A DNA stretch of 64,000 nucleotides from Isoetes taiwanensis (taxonomy: Eukaryota > Streptophyta > Lycopodiopsida > Isoetales > Isoetaceae): the NCBI GenBank assembly GCA_021234155.1, contig JAJEKV010000079.1:1111395-1175394 (forward strand). Direction: 5' to 3'. Numbering within the stretch: position 1 is the first letter of the stretch; every line of letters starts with the position of its first letter. This document shows positions 35,530-46,859 of this stretch, piece by piece. The notes beneath the pieces were generated by a model. The model did not search any database. It was not told where the DNA came from and saw nothing but the letters and a program-made list of their open reading frames with translations. The position numbers and the translations under genes are program-made.

Positions 35530-37630
35530 GGCCATATAAATCTTATTTAAAAGAATGTGTTGGTTTTGTATAAATTTTGTTTGCATGTTTGGCAGCTTAT
35601 TTTAACATGTAATTTCTTTCTGCTGTTCAAATTTCTCCTGCTCCTTCCAATTATCTGTTGGGTCCAATGACTCCTTTGATCAGATAATCGTTCTAAAGAC
35701 TTTGAAAGTAGAACTTCACAAGCTATTTAGGCTATAACTCGTGTCTTAAATATGACATACAATGGCAACACGCTGCAGCTCATTCATAGCCAGATGGATG
35801 CAATGGCTTGTGCTTCTCCTTATTCATTTTACAGTTAAGTCTTTAAAAATTTCCTATTGAAATATCATTATGAATCATGCATTACAATTTTTTATAAAAT
35901 TTGACCCCTGCGCAGATCGTAGGAATGGACGTGAGGAAGTAGGAATGTCCGCAGAATATTTTCAATAGACGGTGGAGATCTTGAGAGAACCTGGAATATA
36001 TACAGTATATCTTAAATGGACGTAACGGGGGGTTTGAAACTCCACATACCATATGGAGTTCAAGTGGGATATTCCTTAGAAGAGCAGATTGCATGACTGT
36101 TGAGTCTACCACTTATGCTTGATGCTTAATGCGCAAATGGCCTTTGATGGCTTGCTTGCGGAGTTGAAGCATGTCTTGATTTTCGATTTTTGTTCTTGCT
36201 AAATCTTCAAGGTTTTGTCCCTAGCCAATCTATTAGCTCCGATGTTTTGATAAAAAAATTCCTATTAAAATACCAATGCAGTTTGTTAAGTAAGCATGTT
36301 TTATTCATATAAGATTATAAATATTACGAAAAACAATCAAAATTACCAAAATGTCTCTAGAAATGTGTTGTTTTGTTAAAGTGGCAATAATATTTTCTAT
36401 GTTCCAACACACACCTGAATGACATAATGTGTGCTCATTTCATTCATCACTCCACTTTTAAACACCAAATTCAACACTTGAATAACACGATGTGTGCTCA
36501 CTTCATTCATCATTCCATTTTAAACACCAAATCTGGCACATGCAAGCCATAACTAAGAGTAACGTGGATTGAAAGTTGAGAGTAAAGTGGATTGGGGGTT
36601 GTAGGGGAAAAGAGATATACACCCATTGATTTAAGTCCTTTGGGAAAGGCCATGTGATTTGGAAGAAGACGTACAAGTATTTTTAGACCCTTTGCCAAGT
36701 CGACCCAGCTTTATGTATTTCTCGAGTAAACCGACTATAACATCGGTGAATCTATAGATATAGTCATTGTTTCTATGACAGTTATGAGCCAAGTCGTAAG
36801 CAATCCTTTGTGCATGTCACCTCTCTTTCATAGACAGTTCAAATAAGAAAGTAGCCTCCATGAAGACTATAAATAGTTGTTTTCAATGACAATGAATTAG
36901 CAAGTTATAGTACAGGTGGAATCTTTAATGAATTTGATTTCATTGGATGAGATTCTAATTCAGACAAAGTTTGTGAACACAACTTATTTGATGGGCCATA
37001 CCCTCTATTTGGACGAATTTCGGATTGTAGTTGAATTCATATTGCTCGAGAAGCTACATTAATTTAAACAAGAAATTTATTAGGCGGCAATGCGTATGGT
37101 GTCTCCACTTAGGGCATATTGTTAAGTTGAGGCAATGCTAGTTCTAGACATGTGAAAGTTAAAGTAATTTAAAGTACATATGCACATCTTTGGTGTATGA
37201 AACAACTTCTGAGGATCTTAGAATTTATCCGCGAGGAGTTGTTATTTTGCTTTCTCACAGCTCTTCTAGCATGGAATTGTTTGATCTGATAAATGGCAGA
37301 GTCGTCTGGTAGGCAAAACAAACTCAGTGCGTCTCAAGGCTAGCAATTCTTGACCCAGGTCCGCTGAAGGATCAACCTTGAAATACTTCAATTTTTAAAG
37401 CTTAGATTTACCTGAAACAATTTCGGCATGGCGAGTTCTACTTTGATCCAAGCTAGGTCCAAGCCCCAAATCTTTTCAAATCCAGTAGAGATCCATTTTC
37501 AAAATCTTGCTTTATCCAATTCTGAAAGACAATATCTTTTGCTGATTAAGTAGAACATGGGCGTCTTGAAATCACTCTCCCAAGAGAAACCATGGAAGGA
37601 AGCAAGCTTTGGGATGCAGCGATTGGCATG
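35530..37630. other. gene-flanking sequence with a 70 bp duplication
   Basis: The 3' flank of the hnRNP Q-like gene. A direct duplication of about 70 bp (GAATGACATAATGTGTGCTC versus GAATAACACGATGTGTGCTC) lies at 36412-36540. Nothing else is recognised. Confidence 0.5.
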
Positions 37631-37639
37631 GCGTGTAAA

Positions 37640-38300
37640 TCTTTTTGCAATAAATCTTCATTTAATGCCTAGAAGGTCGGCGTCAACTGTAATAAATGAA
37701 GGTGTCAGCGTCCACCGAGATGTCTCCTAATAAATAAGCATGTATCACGTGTCACCGTCCAAGTAATTTTGAAGGGAGAAAATGTGTGAGAACAAAAATG
37801 AATTTACTACTTAAATTTGTCATGATTATACGCCATAAATGCACGCAATGAATGAGTCTCTACACCGCGATGTCATGTGCGGTATTTTCAAAGGCGTGTA
37901 AATCTTACGCAATAAATGATCCATAGGCTTCATTTAATGCCTAAGGTCGGCGTCCACAAAATCTTACGTAATAAATGAGATATGCGAAGCGTCCGTAATC
38001 CCTCCCCTAATAAATAAGCATGTATATCGTGTCTACGTCAAACAAGCGTGTAGGAACAAAAAATGATTATATAGGTGTAAGTGATTTATGCGCCATAAAA
38101 TGGCGCCAATAAATGGGATCCACAATCTTAAAATAAATGAGATGTCATCACACGGAAATCCTCCACACAATAAATAAAAGCGTGTATCATTAATACCGTC
38201 CAAGTAATGTGTGAGAACAAAAAAAATGATTATTATAGGTGTCATGATTGTCCGCCATAAATGCCCACAATAAATGAGTCCATATATATGTCATGTTATG
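37640..38300. repeat. irregular tandem repeat rich in CCTAATAAATAAGCATGTAT
   Basis: Units begin near 37728, 38009 and 38169. They share AATAAATAAGCATGTAT, a CACGTGTCACCGTCCAAGTAA-like part, GTGTGAGAACAAAAATGA and CGCCATAAATG. Spacing is 281 and then 160 bp, so the last unit is shortened. Confidence 0.7.
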
Positions 38301-38569
38301 GTAATTTTTAAGGAAGAAAATATGTGAAAACAAAAATAGGACATTGCTTTATATAGGAAGGATAACATAGTGTCTATGGTTGCCTTTGTGCGTGCACAGA
38401 TCATGTAATTGTCTAAGCTTTTCAATCATGAAGTGCATGGGATTGTTATAGCCAGGACGTCCTAAAAAATTTGGAAAACTTTGGGTATCGTCACTTCCTT
38501 TAATGATGACAATTGTATTTGCTTTGACATCTCTGTAGATGGAACACCTTATCTAAATCTTGACAAAGA

Positions 38570-38925
38570 ATTTGGAGTCAAATGTTTGAATCTTAGCTTC
38601 TTTTTCAACTAATTCCAGCTCTGCCATGCAATTGTGTACAATGGGAGTTGTTCAGATAGCGATTGTGGAGTCTATAGACATAATGCAATGGAATAGACAT
38701 GTTTTCGACAAGCTTAAAGGAACTTGGGAAGTTGGGAGTTAAATGTTTGAATTCCAACTTCTTCTTCAAATACCAGCTTTGCCATCCAGTTGTGTGCTTT
38801 TGCCTTGAATTTTTGTTTGCACAATGGAAGTTGTTCGGAGAGCGATTGTCGAGTCTAGATATAATGCAAAGGAATAGACATGCTTCCAGCAAGCTTATAG
38901 GAGTTTGGGATCGTAGCTGTATCCA
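38570..38925. repeat. two-unit tandem repeat of about 180 bp
   Basis: 38577-38740 and 38741-38925 share, in order, AAATGTTTGAAT, CCAGCT(C/T)TGCCAT, ACAATGG(G/A)AGTTGTTC, GCGATTGT and GGAATAGACATG. Confidence 0.75.
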
Positions 38926-39297
38926 TATGTCTTGCAAGCCGTCCTACTAGGTGGGCTAGTCCATTGAGAAGACATAGCCCCTCCTTCTTTCATCCGCTAC
39001 GACATTGATGAATATGGGGGACCGTCCAACTTCAGACCATACATCACAAAATATGGTTCGCCATGCAAAACGTATAACTATACGGGCATTTTGCTATGAC
39101 TTTCATATGATTGTGGTGTTGTCTAATATAATAAACAAATGGCGTCTGTGAGCGAGTAAGTCCGCCCCCATCATAGTAAAGGAGGTGCCACGACCTCAGC
39201 CCTCCATGTTCCCTCCAACTTAGTGGATGACTTTGTGGCATGATCTTGGCCCTTCATGTTCTCCCTCCAACTTAGTGTATGACTTTGAAAACTTCTT

Positions 39298-39367
39298 GGT
39301 TGTGGAAGGGATTCGAACCCTGGTCCGTGCCCCCCAAACCTCCTATACTTACCACTAGACCAAACAT
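39298..39367 (-). ncRNA. tRNA-like head of a SINE
   Basis: On the minus strand the segment reads TTTGGTCTAGTGGTAAGTAT (A-box-like) and, about 40 bp on, CAGGGTTCGAATCCCTTCC (B box GGTTCGAATCC). The T-arm can pair, but the anticodon arm would have a nine-base loop and the acceptor stem does not close. This is therefore a tRNA-derived element and not a working tRNA. Downstream on the same strand (to about 39180) is a roughly 75 bp duplication with CCTCCAACTTAGTG that may be its body. Confidence 0.55.
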
Positions 39368-39419
39368 TGATTTGCTAAATTTAAAGTTCATATAGTTCAG
39401 AGTGAAGCTTGATCAATTC

Positions 39420-39910
39420 AAAAATGTCCTAGGATGTTCTAGGTAGCTCTAGAATCTTCTGAAATGATCTAAATGTTAATGGGTAAGCATCTCAATCTAA
39501 TTTTTTTTTTTTTTTTTGAAAGTTTGCAAAGGGCCAAAATAGGAATGTTAAGGTGTGTTCCGGTCTCCAAGGAGCATACATCCCGATCCTAAAATAGAAA
39601 TTTTTTTGAAGCTTCTTTCGATAATCAAAATACTTATGTTTTGGAATGTTCCAGATACTCATGGGTAAGTAGCTCAGTCTAAAAATAGAAAGTTTTTTTG
39701 AAGCTTTATAAGAACCGAAAATAGGAGGTTCTAGCATGTTATGGTTGAGCATCTTAACCTAAAAATAGGTGGTCTTTTTGAAGAAATGCAAAGTGGCAAA
39801 GCAGAATGTTCTACATGCTCAGATGCTCCTCAGTCCAAAAATAAACGGTTTTTGAAATTTTACAAACAACTAAAATAAAATATTTTGGAATGTTCTGCAT
39901 AGGCACCTAT
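39420..39910 (-). repeat. 80-95 bp satellite, minus orientation
   Basis: Units contain CATGGGTAAGTAGCTCAGTCTAAAAATAGAAAG followed by a T run and AAAGTTTGCAAAG. The complement equals the satellite at 14595-15150. At least four units, with a pure T run at 39502-39520. Confidence 0.75.
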
Positions 39911-40139
39911 AGAAAGTTATGAAAGTTTGCAAGCTTAGTCCAAGAATTACAGTTTTCAAAATAGGCAATACTTTGGAAATGGTAGTAGAGGTGTGTGTAA
40001 GCTCCTCATAGGTGATACTTTAGAATTGGTACTAGGTGTTGATAGTAGGTATGACAAGCATGGGTAAACTCCTCAAATCCAACAAAAATAGATAAAAGGA
40101 AAAAAGAAAGAGGATAAAGAAAGGACATAGAAAGAGAAG

Positions 40140-41040
40140 ATATTAGAGAAAGAAGGGATAATCTCATAGGTGATACTATATAAGGTCCACATAGATGGAA
40201 TGTACTTATAGGTGTGTGCTTTTGTCCAAATCGGGGGCAAGTGGTAGGCGAATAGTGCCAAGATGTCCATCTGAGGCCTGGGAAGGCCAAAGCTTGAGTG
40301 CAGTAGAGGAATAGTGTAAAAGAAAAGGGTCTACCCTTGAACATATAGCTATTGACAAACATGGGCTAAAAGAAGGGATAATCTAACAAGCGATACTTTA
40401 TAAGGTCTATGTAGATAGGAGTAATATGGGTAAGTGTGCTCTTGTCCGAACCACTGATGAATAGTTTAAAAGGAAAGGGCCTGCCTATTAGGGCGGGCCC
40501 TTTTCTAATTTTTGTATTTATATGAGGGTATGCTAGTAGTAATTATAGAGTAGAATAGAATAGTAGTAGATAGAATATAATAGAATAGAATGTATTTTAG
40601 AGCATGTTTTTTCTAGTTAGTTTTCCCTCCTAACCTTTGATTTGGACATGTCGGGGTTGGGGCCGGGGCCGAGCTGAGGAATAGTGTAAAAGAAAGGGTC
40701 CACCCTTGAACATATAGCTATCGACAAATATGGGCAAACTTCTAGACGAAGGGATAATCTCACGAGTGATATTTTGTAAGGTCTATGTAGATGGGAGTGA
40801 CATGGATAGGCATGCGTTCATCCAAGCCAAGGAATAGTGCAAGGAGTAAGTAAGCCAGGAGACTCGGTCCCGGGGAAACTGGCCAGGGGAATAGTTTAAA
40901 AGGTTGCACTTTGTTGGGCACAGTGTATTTGGCCAGGTGGCCGGTATGCTAGTAGTATTTATAGAGATAGAGATAGAATGTGAATTTCTAGAGCCTTGCT
41001 TTGTATTTTTAGTTAGTTTGCCTTCCTAACTTAGCGGTTT
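40140..41040. repeat. tandem block repeat, units starting AGAAGGGATAATCT
   Basis: Starts at 40153, 40372 and 40747. Units share GAAGGGATAATCT, GTGATACT..TATAAGGTC, ATAGATGG, TGGAATAGTGTAAAAG, AAAGGGTC(T/C)ACCCTTGAACATATAGCTAT. A second word, GGTATGCTAGTAGTA..TTATAGAG with TAGTTAGTTT, recurs at 40530 and 40938. No coding signal. Confidence 0.75.
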
Positions 41041-42500
41041 CAAGTACATACCTATGTCCGTGCACATTGCATGCATAGCACCCAACCTAACTGCTAGTTA
41101 ATGATGCATGGCAGGCTCAGCCTCACTGGAATCCATCCACGTGCTTTTTGCAAGTGAGACCTTTTCACATCATTGAATCTCAAGTTTACATTAGCTTATG
41201 CTTTTTGCATACAAAAGGTCCTTTTTAGCAGGTCAATCTCAATCTTTACATTCACATGCATTTGCTGATTCCTTGGTTCTCCATATTGTTTGCTACTTTT
41301 TGTACATTTCCTCCTTTTGGGGTTGTTCATGGTACTAGCACAGCCCACGAGCGGCATAGAAGATAGAAGAGCATGAATTTGAGTCATCGCCCTAGGGCTT
41401 TTTGGATTTCTATGATCCAATCATGGCAATGCAGGGTGCATGCACAGAGTCTTAGGAGCCTAATGAGTTGCAATCAGAGTTAAGAAGAGCCAAGGTACTT
41501 AGCATAACATTATGATGATACTCTAATTGAATATTTGCATCAAATTTTTAATGGGATTTCTAGAGATTCACAAAATTAAATATGTTGGGCAAGTTCAGGG
41601 CCTGAAATTTAAAGATTTTGTTGGTTTGAATAACAAAAGGAAATAGGGAAGCCAACAGCTAAGTAGAATTGGCATTTTCTATATCCTTGGTGGCACTTCA
41701 TATGTCAATGATTCATAGAATTATTAATGTCATAATATGATTCTATACATCAAAATTTATTATTATTCTTGGCCGTTAATGGGATAGTATGAATGGTTAC
41801 ATTTCCCATGTTCTTCTACAAAAAAAAAAATATTTGTTTTATTAAGGTCCCATTTCTAAAATAAGTTCCACTATATAATTTTACTTATAATGGAGTTCAT
41901 CTTTTACAAAACAACTCCTAGGCCTCGAAGGGGCTAATTGTTTTTAACCCATGCACAGTCCATTATATATAAATATTATTTACTATTACTTATTACACCA
42001 TTGAAGATGACATCTCCCATATCAGGACATTGAACCATTGAATACCCTCCCCGGATGCCCGGTTGTTTTATTGATATTAAATTCGGGGCATCCATCGTTC
42101 AAACTGGGTGATCTGACCCAATTACGGATTACGGGAACCTAATCTAACCCTAACCTGGAACATGATATTAAAATCGGTCAAAAAAAGATGCAACTAAGTC
42201 TAAAGATGGTCTAAATAGAAAGGGCTTTTGTGCATTAATTGACCTTCATGTACTCTGAATTGACTAATCTAATGAATGATTTATGTAATTTAAGATTGGT
42301 TTCTCAAAATTTGCAAGTCTCTTAACAAACTTGCTCTAATCTGCCTTCAAGAACTGATTCCTCGTACACCTCATTAAGAGTTCTTGTTCTTTTTTCTGCT
42401 AGTAGCTACTTGCTTCTGAGTTTGTAGATGCAACATCATATTAACTATGGACAATGCCTCCATTATTATCATTCCTGCTACGTTATCTATTAGCACAAGA
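41040..42500. other. unassigned AT-rich sequence
   Basis: No gene, RNA or repeat recognised beyond homopolymer runs, such as the A run near 41820. Confidence 0.5.
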
Positions 42501-43607
42501 ATAGAAACATTATGGTGGATCATATTGGTTCATGAGAACATCCAACGTTTTTCTCTTGTATATTGTACCAAGAACACTAATCTTATTGCATTGAATGCAA
42601 TTATACACATCCCAAGGATCTTGGCTATCTTGAAAGGTTAGCATAACGGCAACTACATTATCATGTGCCACCACTACTTCATCAGCAGGCTTGTGGGACA
42701 AACAAGGAGTCAATCAAGATGTATAAATGAGGCACTGTGATGTTAGCATCTTCCCTTGCCTGGTGTTCTCTCCTTCTCTGCTTAGCCGTTGCTCTTGCAT
42801 TCAATACATGAGATGCCAGATGCTTGGTCATGTGAAAGGACGAGTTAGAATTGAGCCTAGATTTGTCTGATGTATTATACAACTCTCTTTGAAATATTGA
42901 AGATCTTTGTTCATCCTTTGAGTCTCCTTTTCAGCCCTTGCAATACAGCCTCGTATTCTCTAAATCTCTTGTTTGTGGAGGTTAAAATTTTCTATCATAC
43001 TCTATTCTATTCTTTTGAGCAGCCAGCTCTTCTTCTCCTCATTCCTCTTTTCCTTATGGTTTGGCGGCTAATTCTTTGGATTAACAATTAGGAAGTCTTT
43101 GTTCAAGTCTCTCTTGGAATATTTAGAGAATCATGATATATCCCTAGATCTGCTTGCCATTTGTATGGCAGTAAAAATGCTTGTCTATACAATACATCTC
43201 TATGTCCAGATACATCTAGTCTCTTGTAGAGCTTCTCTACCATAGCCTCCCTCAATTCTTCTGGCGACTATTTGGTCCAAAGTTACTAAAAGGTTACCAA
43301 ACAACTTCCCTACCGACATCTAGGGCAAAGGCACCTTCCTAGTTTGTGGAGCGCAACACTTGACTAAAGTAAGAGTGGATTTAGTGATAGCAGTAGAAAC
43401 ACAATTATGAGTTTGAAGGATGATCATGACTTGAGGACCATTCCTTTCTTCTTCATCTTTATTATAACTAATTTATTACCCTATAGATCAAGCAATAGAG
43501 CATAATTATTAATATAAGCCTTGTTATTGGTTTTTGTCCATTGGTATTTTGGTAGCGAACTGTTTAGACAAAGGAACTTGCTGGTAGAAATACGACATTA
43601 ATTTTGT

Positions 43608-43977
43608 TTAAAGGTTTTGCCGACATAGTATGCCCCTAAAATAATGCTTAAAAGTGAAAAAGCATGCAAAGTCCAACTTATGAGAAGTGTGTGGATGCAA
43701 ACAAAGGATGTAGAGGCCAAGTGATTTAGCATATTGAATTGCCCTCGAACTAATATGCTTTCCATGACCATCGCAAAAGAAGATGGAACTTTTCATCTGA
43801 ATTACCGCCAGGTACTTTTTTGCCAAAGTTATCTAGCCATGCATCAGAAAGCTCATGCGTTATCCATGTCTTTTTTTGAAATGTCATGGCTGCTCCAAGT
43901 TCACAACATAGATGAGATCGAGGTTTCTCATCCTCTTTTCCTTGAAAAGGTTTCTCATTCATGCATGCATGCCTCAT
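43608..43977 (-). pseudogene. DDE_1 (pogo/Tigger-like) transposase fragment
   Basis: Two minus-strand frames join by a shift near 43780. The upstream part has WITHELSDAWLDNF, matching the W(M/I)T.ELF..WL..F motif of DDE superfamily endonucleases. The downstream part has CDGHGKHISSRAIQYAKS followed by LCLHPHTSHKLDF, matching the family's LDGH.SH block and LPPHTSHLLQPLD block with the catalytic aspartate region. Family members cut and paste DNA transposons. The expected QPLDVGVFGPLK continuation is degraded to FACFFTFKHYF. More remnants may extend to 42510 (a basic AKQRRREHQAREDA stretch near 42770), but these are not diagnostic. Confidence 0.7.
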
Positions 43978-44243
43978 GTATCATCTCATACGTTGAAAGA
44001 ATAGGCTTCGTCATAACATGCATCAAGAATGGTTAAAGTCGAGACAAAGTCTCGGGTCTTCTGTTTTAGATGTAGGCATAAAGTGTTGCCGAGCGGGGGC
44101 AGACACCTTCAAATGAATGGAATTCTAAAGAATCCTACATGGCTTGAAAGAACGTGCTTCATCATGAGAATAAATGCTTTATTTGTGCTTCTCTTGACCA
44201 TAAGTTTTGGCAATGTCCCAGGTTTAAACCATAGTAGAAAGTA

Positions 44244-44280
44244 CTAGCAACGTGTGCCCGGCGATGCCGGCATTATTCAT
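44244..44280 (-). mobile_element. possible Helitron 3' terminus
   Basis: On the minus strand the sequence is TGCCGGC ATC GCCGGGCA, a GC-rich hairpin with one bulge. It is followed by CACGTTG and CTAG, then T. This fits the Helitron rule of a hairpin about ten bases before CTRR, inserted 5' of T. The element would extend to higher coordinates. No 5' TC end or Rep/helicase was found, so it would be non-autonomous or truncated. Confidence 0.35.
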
Positions 44281-44289
44281 GGACACATG

Positions 44290-45240
44290 AAAGGGGTAGA
44301 TGCAATAGTTGATGGAAGGAATAGAGCGGGATTGGGGTGGGATAAAATGGAAAGAAATAGATGTCGAGCATGTGTAAACTATAGTATGTGTGTATGGAAT
44401 GGGGAGTGGAAGATTTGGATGGCGTTGCTTATGTTTCGTATGTGTATTCATATGAGCAAATATGCAAAATGGTTGTGTGTGAAAGCACATTGCACTTACA
44501 ACAAAATCATCATTGCAAGATACTGGGTGTTCTAAACTATCTATTTTTTTAATTTTTTTTAATGGGGGACAATGGACGTGGAAAACTAACCAAATCATGA
44601 TATACACAATGGGATAAAAGTGGTGCAATATGATTATAGTCCAAAAAATGTTGTGGAAGATGTCGAGCAACAGTAAACATGTGGTCAATTGAGGTGAAAT
44701 GATCACACAATGTAATGCATTTGTGTGATTAAATGTAGGGATATGCATCCATGGCAAATGATATCAAATGTGACAATACTATAGTGGGTGTAATAAATAA
44801 TTCTCTAAAATATCATGTACATGCCAATTCCAATGGCTACAACATGGCCAACACATAAAATATCTAATTTTACAAAGAACTCTATGCTTCATACTGCACT
44901 ACGTTATAGCCAATCATGGTCATAAGGTGTTCTTTCAATTTTAGTAAGGATCGAATGTCAAGTATCTTATGATTATTTATGATTATTTGATGCCAAACCC
45001 AAAGTATTGTTTGTCAATTTATTTGGTTGTTTAAGGAGACTAATAAGATCGATACAACAAACTGTTCACCTAAGAATTAAATGGTATACTTCATTTTATT
45101 TATGAGAGATAGCTACAACTGTGCCACACTTTAACATTACTTAGAAACCATTATTTGCACTAAAATGGGGAGCAAGACAATGGTGTAAATTAAACTGCAA
45201 AAGAAATTGATCCTTGTTTTCTGCAACATCTTTGCTTTCA
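44290..45240. other. unassigned sequence
   Basis: A 177-codon minus frame at 44224-44757 has no recognisable motif and skewed His/Ile/Pro composition. It is treated as chance in a low-complexity region that may belong to the Helitron candidate. Confidence 0.4.
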
Positions 45241-45369
45241 GTCGGCATCTTGGTAGTAGTTAGACCTAAAACCACATTTTTCATCCTAAGCAGCTTCCTT
45301 CAAGTAGCATTAAAAAAACAATATTTAGTACCTCTGATATCGCTAAATTACTTTCAGCTTGAATCTATG

Positions 45370-46785
45370 CTAGCTCCCCTCCAGCTTTAGCATACCCAAG
45401 ACTCTTTCCAGTTTGTGATCGCTAATAACCTCAATTTCAGTTATCAATGTAGCATTACAGGGCAACGATCTGACAGTCTTAATTCTGCTGATCATATGAA
45501 ACTTCCCTAAGGCCCTTTCACACCAGAATTCTGTCACACCTGTAAAGAGGATCCAAGAATAATTATTCTGTCACATTGGACCAAACTTATAATAAAGTCT
45601 GTTGTTGATACGGAGAACATTGTTTCTCACCCAGATTCTAGGCTTCTCCAAGGTACTGGTTTGAGTTATTGTAAGTGGGGGCAAAAAGTATTGGACCCTC
45701 TTGAAATCTGTTCAAAACACGTCCAGCATCTTGTTCGACTCTAAGCTGTCAAGGAAAAACCAATCACTGAACATTGTACATCAAAAATAAAAAGAATACA
45801 GTACTTCATCTCTTAAAATAAGTGTCTTACAAAAGTCATGCTTGGCCTGCTTATTACAGAAATAACATAATGGAAAAACATTTGTAATTGAATCATCTGC
45901 TAACTTCTTACCGTGCAAATTGATTAAGTATTTCAAAAGGAGCTTCAGAGTAGCCAAATGCATGCCTAGAACCATCATTGTTGGATTAATATATGAAAGA
46001 CCCAAATCAGAACAAAAATAGCCACTTTTCTGGAACAACCAGATATCTTTAAAGCCATATGGATGGATGTACCTTCAAACGATGGACTGTTGCAAAAGAC
46101 ACTAACCCTGCAGCACATGAAGAACTTTAGAAGACGTGCTTTAAAACTGCCTCTACCTGCAGTTAAAACTACTCCTACCACTCATACTAAAGGAGTTACT
46201 GAAGATCCTACTATTACAGTGAATGGTTATAACAAAAAGCTTTGCAATTGATTTGGCCACCTGAAGGATGCAGATTTGGTGATAGATGCCATTTCGCACA
46301 TGGGGAGAGCGATTTATAAATCACCCTTTAACAGTCTGCCTCAGAAACCCATGCAAGTGGCTCTACATAACAACGTCAACATGCTGTGAAGAGCCTACAC
46401 CTCCAGGAATGCCCGTAGCAGCAACATTTGGCAACGTTTCCATTTACAGGATGAGCATAGATTTGGGGACCATAGCTTCATAATCGATGTAGATGTATTT
46501 AAACAGCCTATAGTTGAGAAGCTTAATTACTGCCAGCTTGTAAGAAGTGCATCACCTTGGTAGCTTCAAACATGCTTGATGACTGCATTTCTGTTAATAG
46601 CTTGTAAGATATGCATGCCACCTTAATACCAGTCAGGATCTCAGGTTTATAGCTTCATGTGTGTGAATAATGATCGTTAGAGCGCATGCCCTATAAAACA
46701 TGGAGATACTTACAGATTCTTTCTGCATTTATTCTTCTCCAGTCTTCTTTATGTGCTAGTAACAATGCATCACCTTGAACCTGAT
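45370..46785 (-). pseudogene. inositol polyphosphate 5-phosphatase, decayed 3' half
   Basis: Three minus-strand exon relics with splice borders. 46784-46714 (acceptor TTACATCAG, donor GTAAGT) reads LLLAHKEDWRRINAERI, comparable with the family's DW..LL..DQL. 45745-45631 (acceptor TTGACAG, donor GTGAGA) reads LRVEQDAGRVLNRFQEG then PILFAPTY, matching AGRVF.GW.EG.I.F.PTYKY. 45539-45375 (acceptor TTTACAG) begins with CDRIL, the catalytic WCDRIL(W) motif, then by frame changes LRLSDRCPV (family SDHRPV) and TEIEVISDHKLERVL, typical of plant members. The enzyme removes the 5-phosphate of inositol phosphates and phosphoinositides. Internal stops, the loss of the SDHRP histidine and arginine, and shifts indicate a pseudogene or poor consensus. 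Confidence 0.72.
46063..46480 (+). pseudogene. plant CCCH zinc-finger (KH/CCCH-like) relic
   Basis: An open frame from 46063 reads KLPLPAVKTTPTTHTKG and NGYNKKLCN. It is followed by the CCCH finger GCRFGDRCHFAHGES: Cys at 46243, Cys 46269, Cys 46287, His 46299. The second and third intervals are exactly C-x5-C-x3-H, but the first is 23 instead of 24 bases and contains TGA, so one base is missing. Further on, PPGMPVAATFG (46410-46440) fits the linker leading to the KH domain in plant KH/CCCH RNA-binding proteins. The KH domain itself is unreadable. No intron is seen in the matched 400 bp, so a processed copy is possible. It sits antisense in the gap between two exons of the 5-phosphatase relic. 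Confidence 0.7.
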
Positions 46786-46859
46786 GTAACAGAACTGAAA
46801 AGCCCTATAGAATTTTAGATACAGTCAAGTCAAATGCACATCAGCGCCAAAAAGCAAGA

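Noticed and set aside
39298-39367. Functional tRNA gene on the minus strand
   Set aside because: Box B is perfect, but the anticodon loop would have nine bases and the acceptor stem does not pair.
44224-44757. 177-codon minus-strand open frame
   Set aside because: Longest in the area, but with biased His/Ile/Pro content, no motif and no splice or promoter context.
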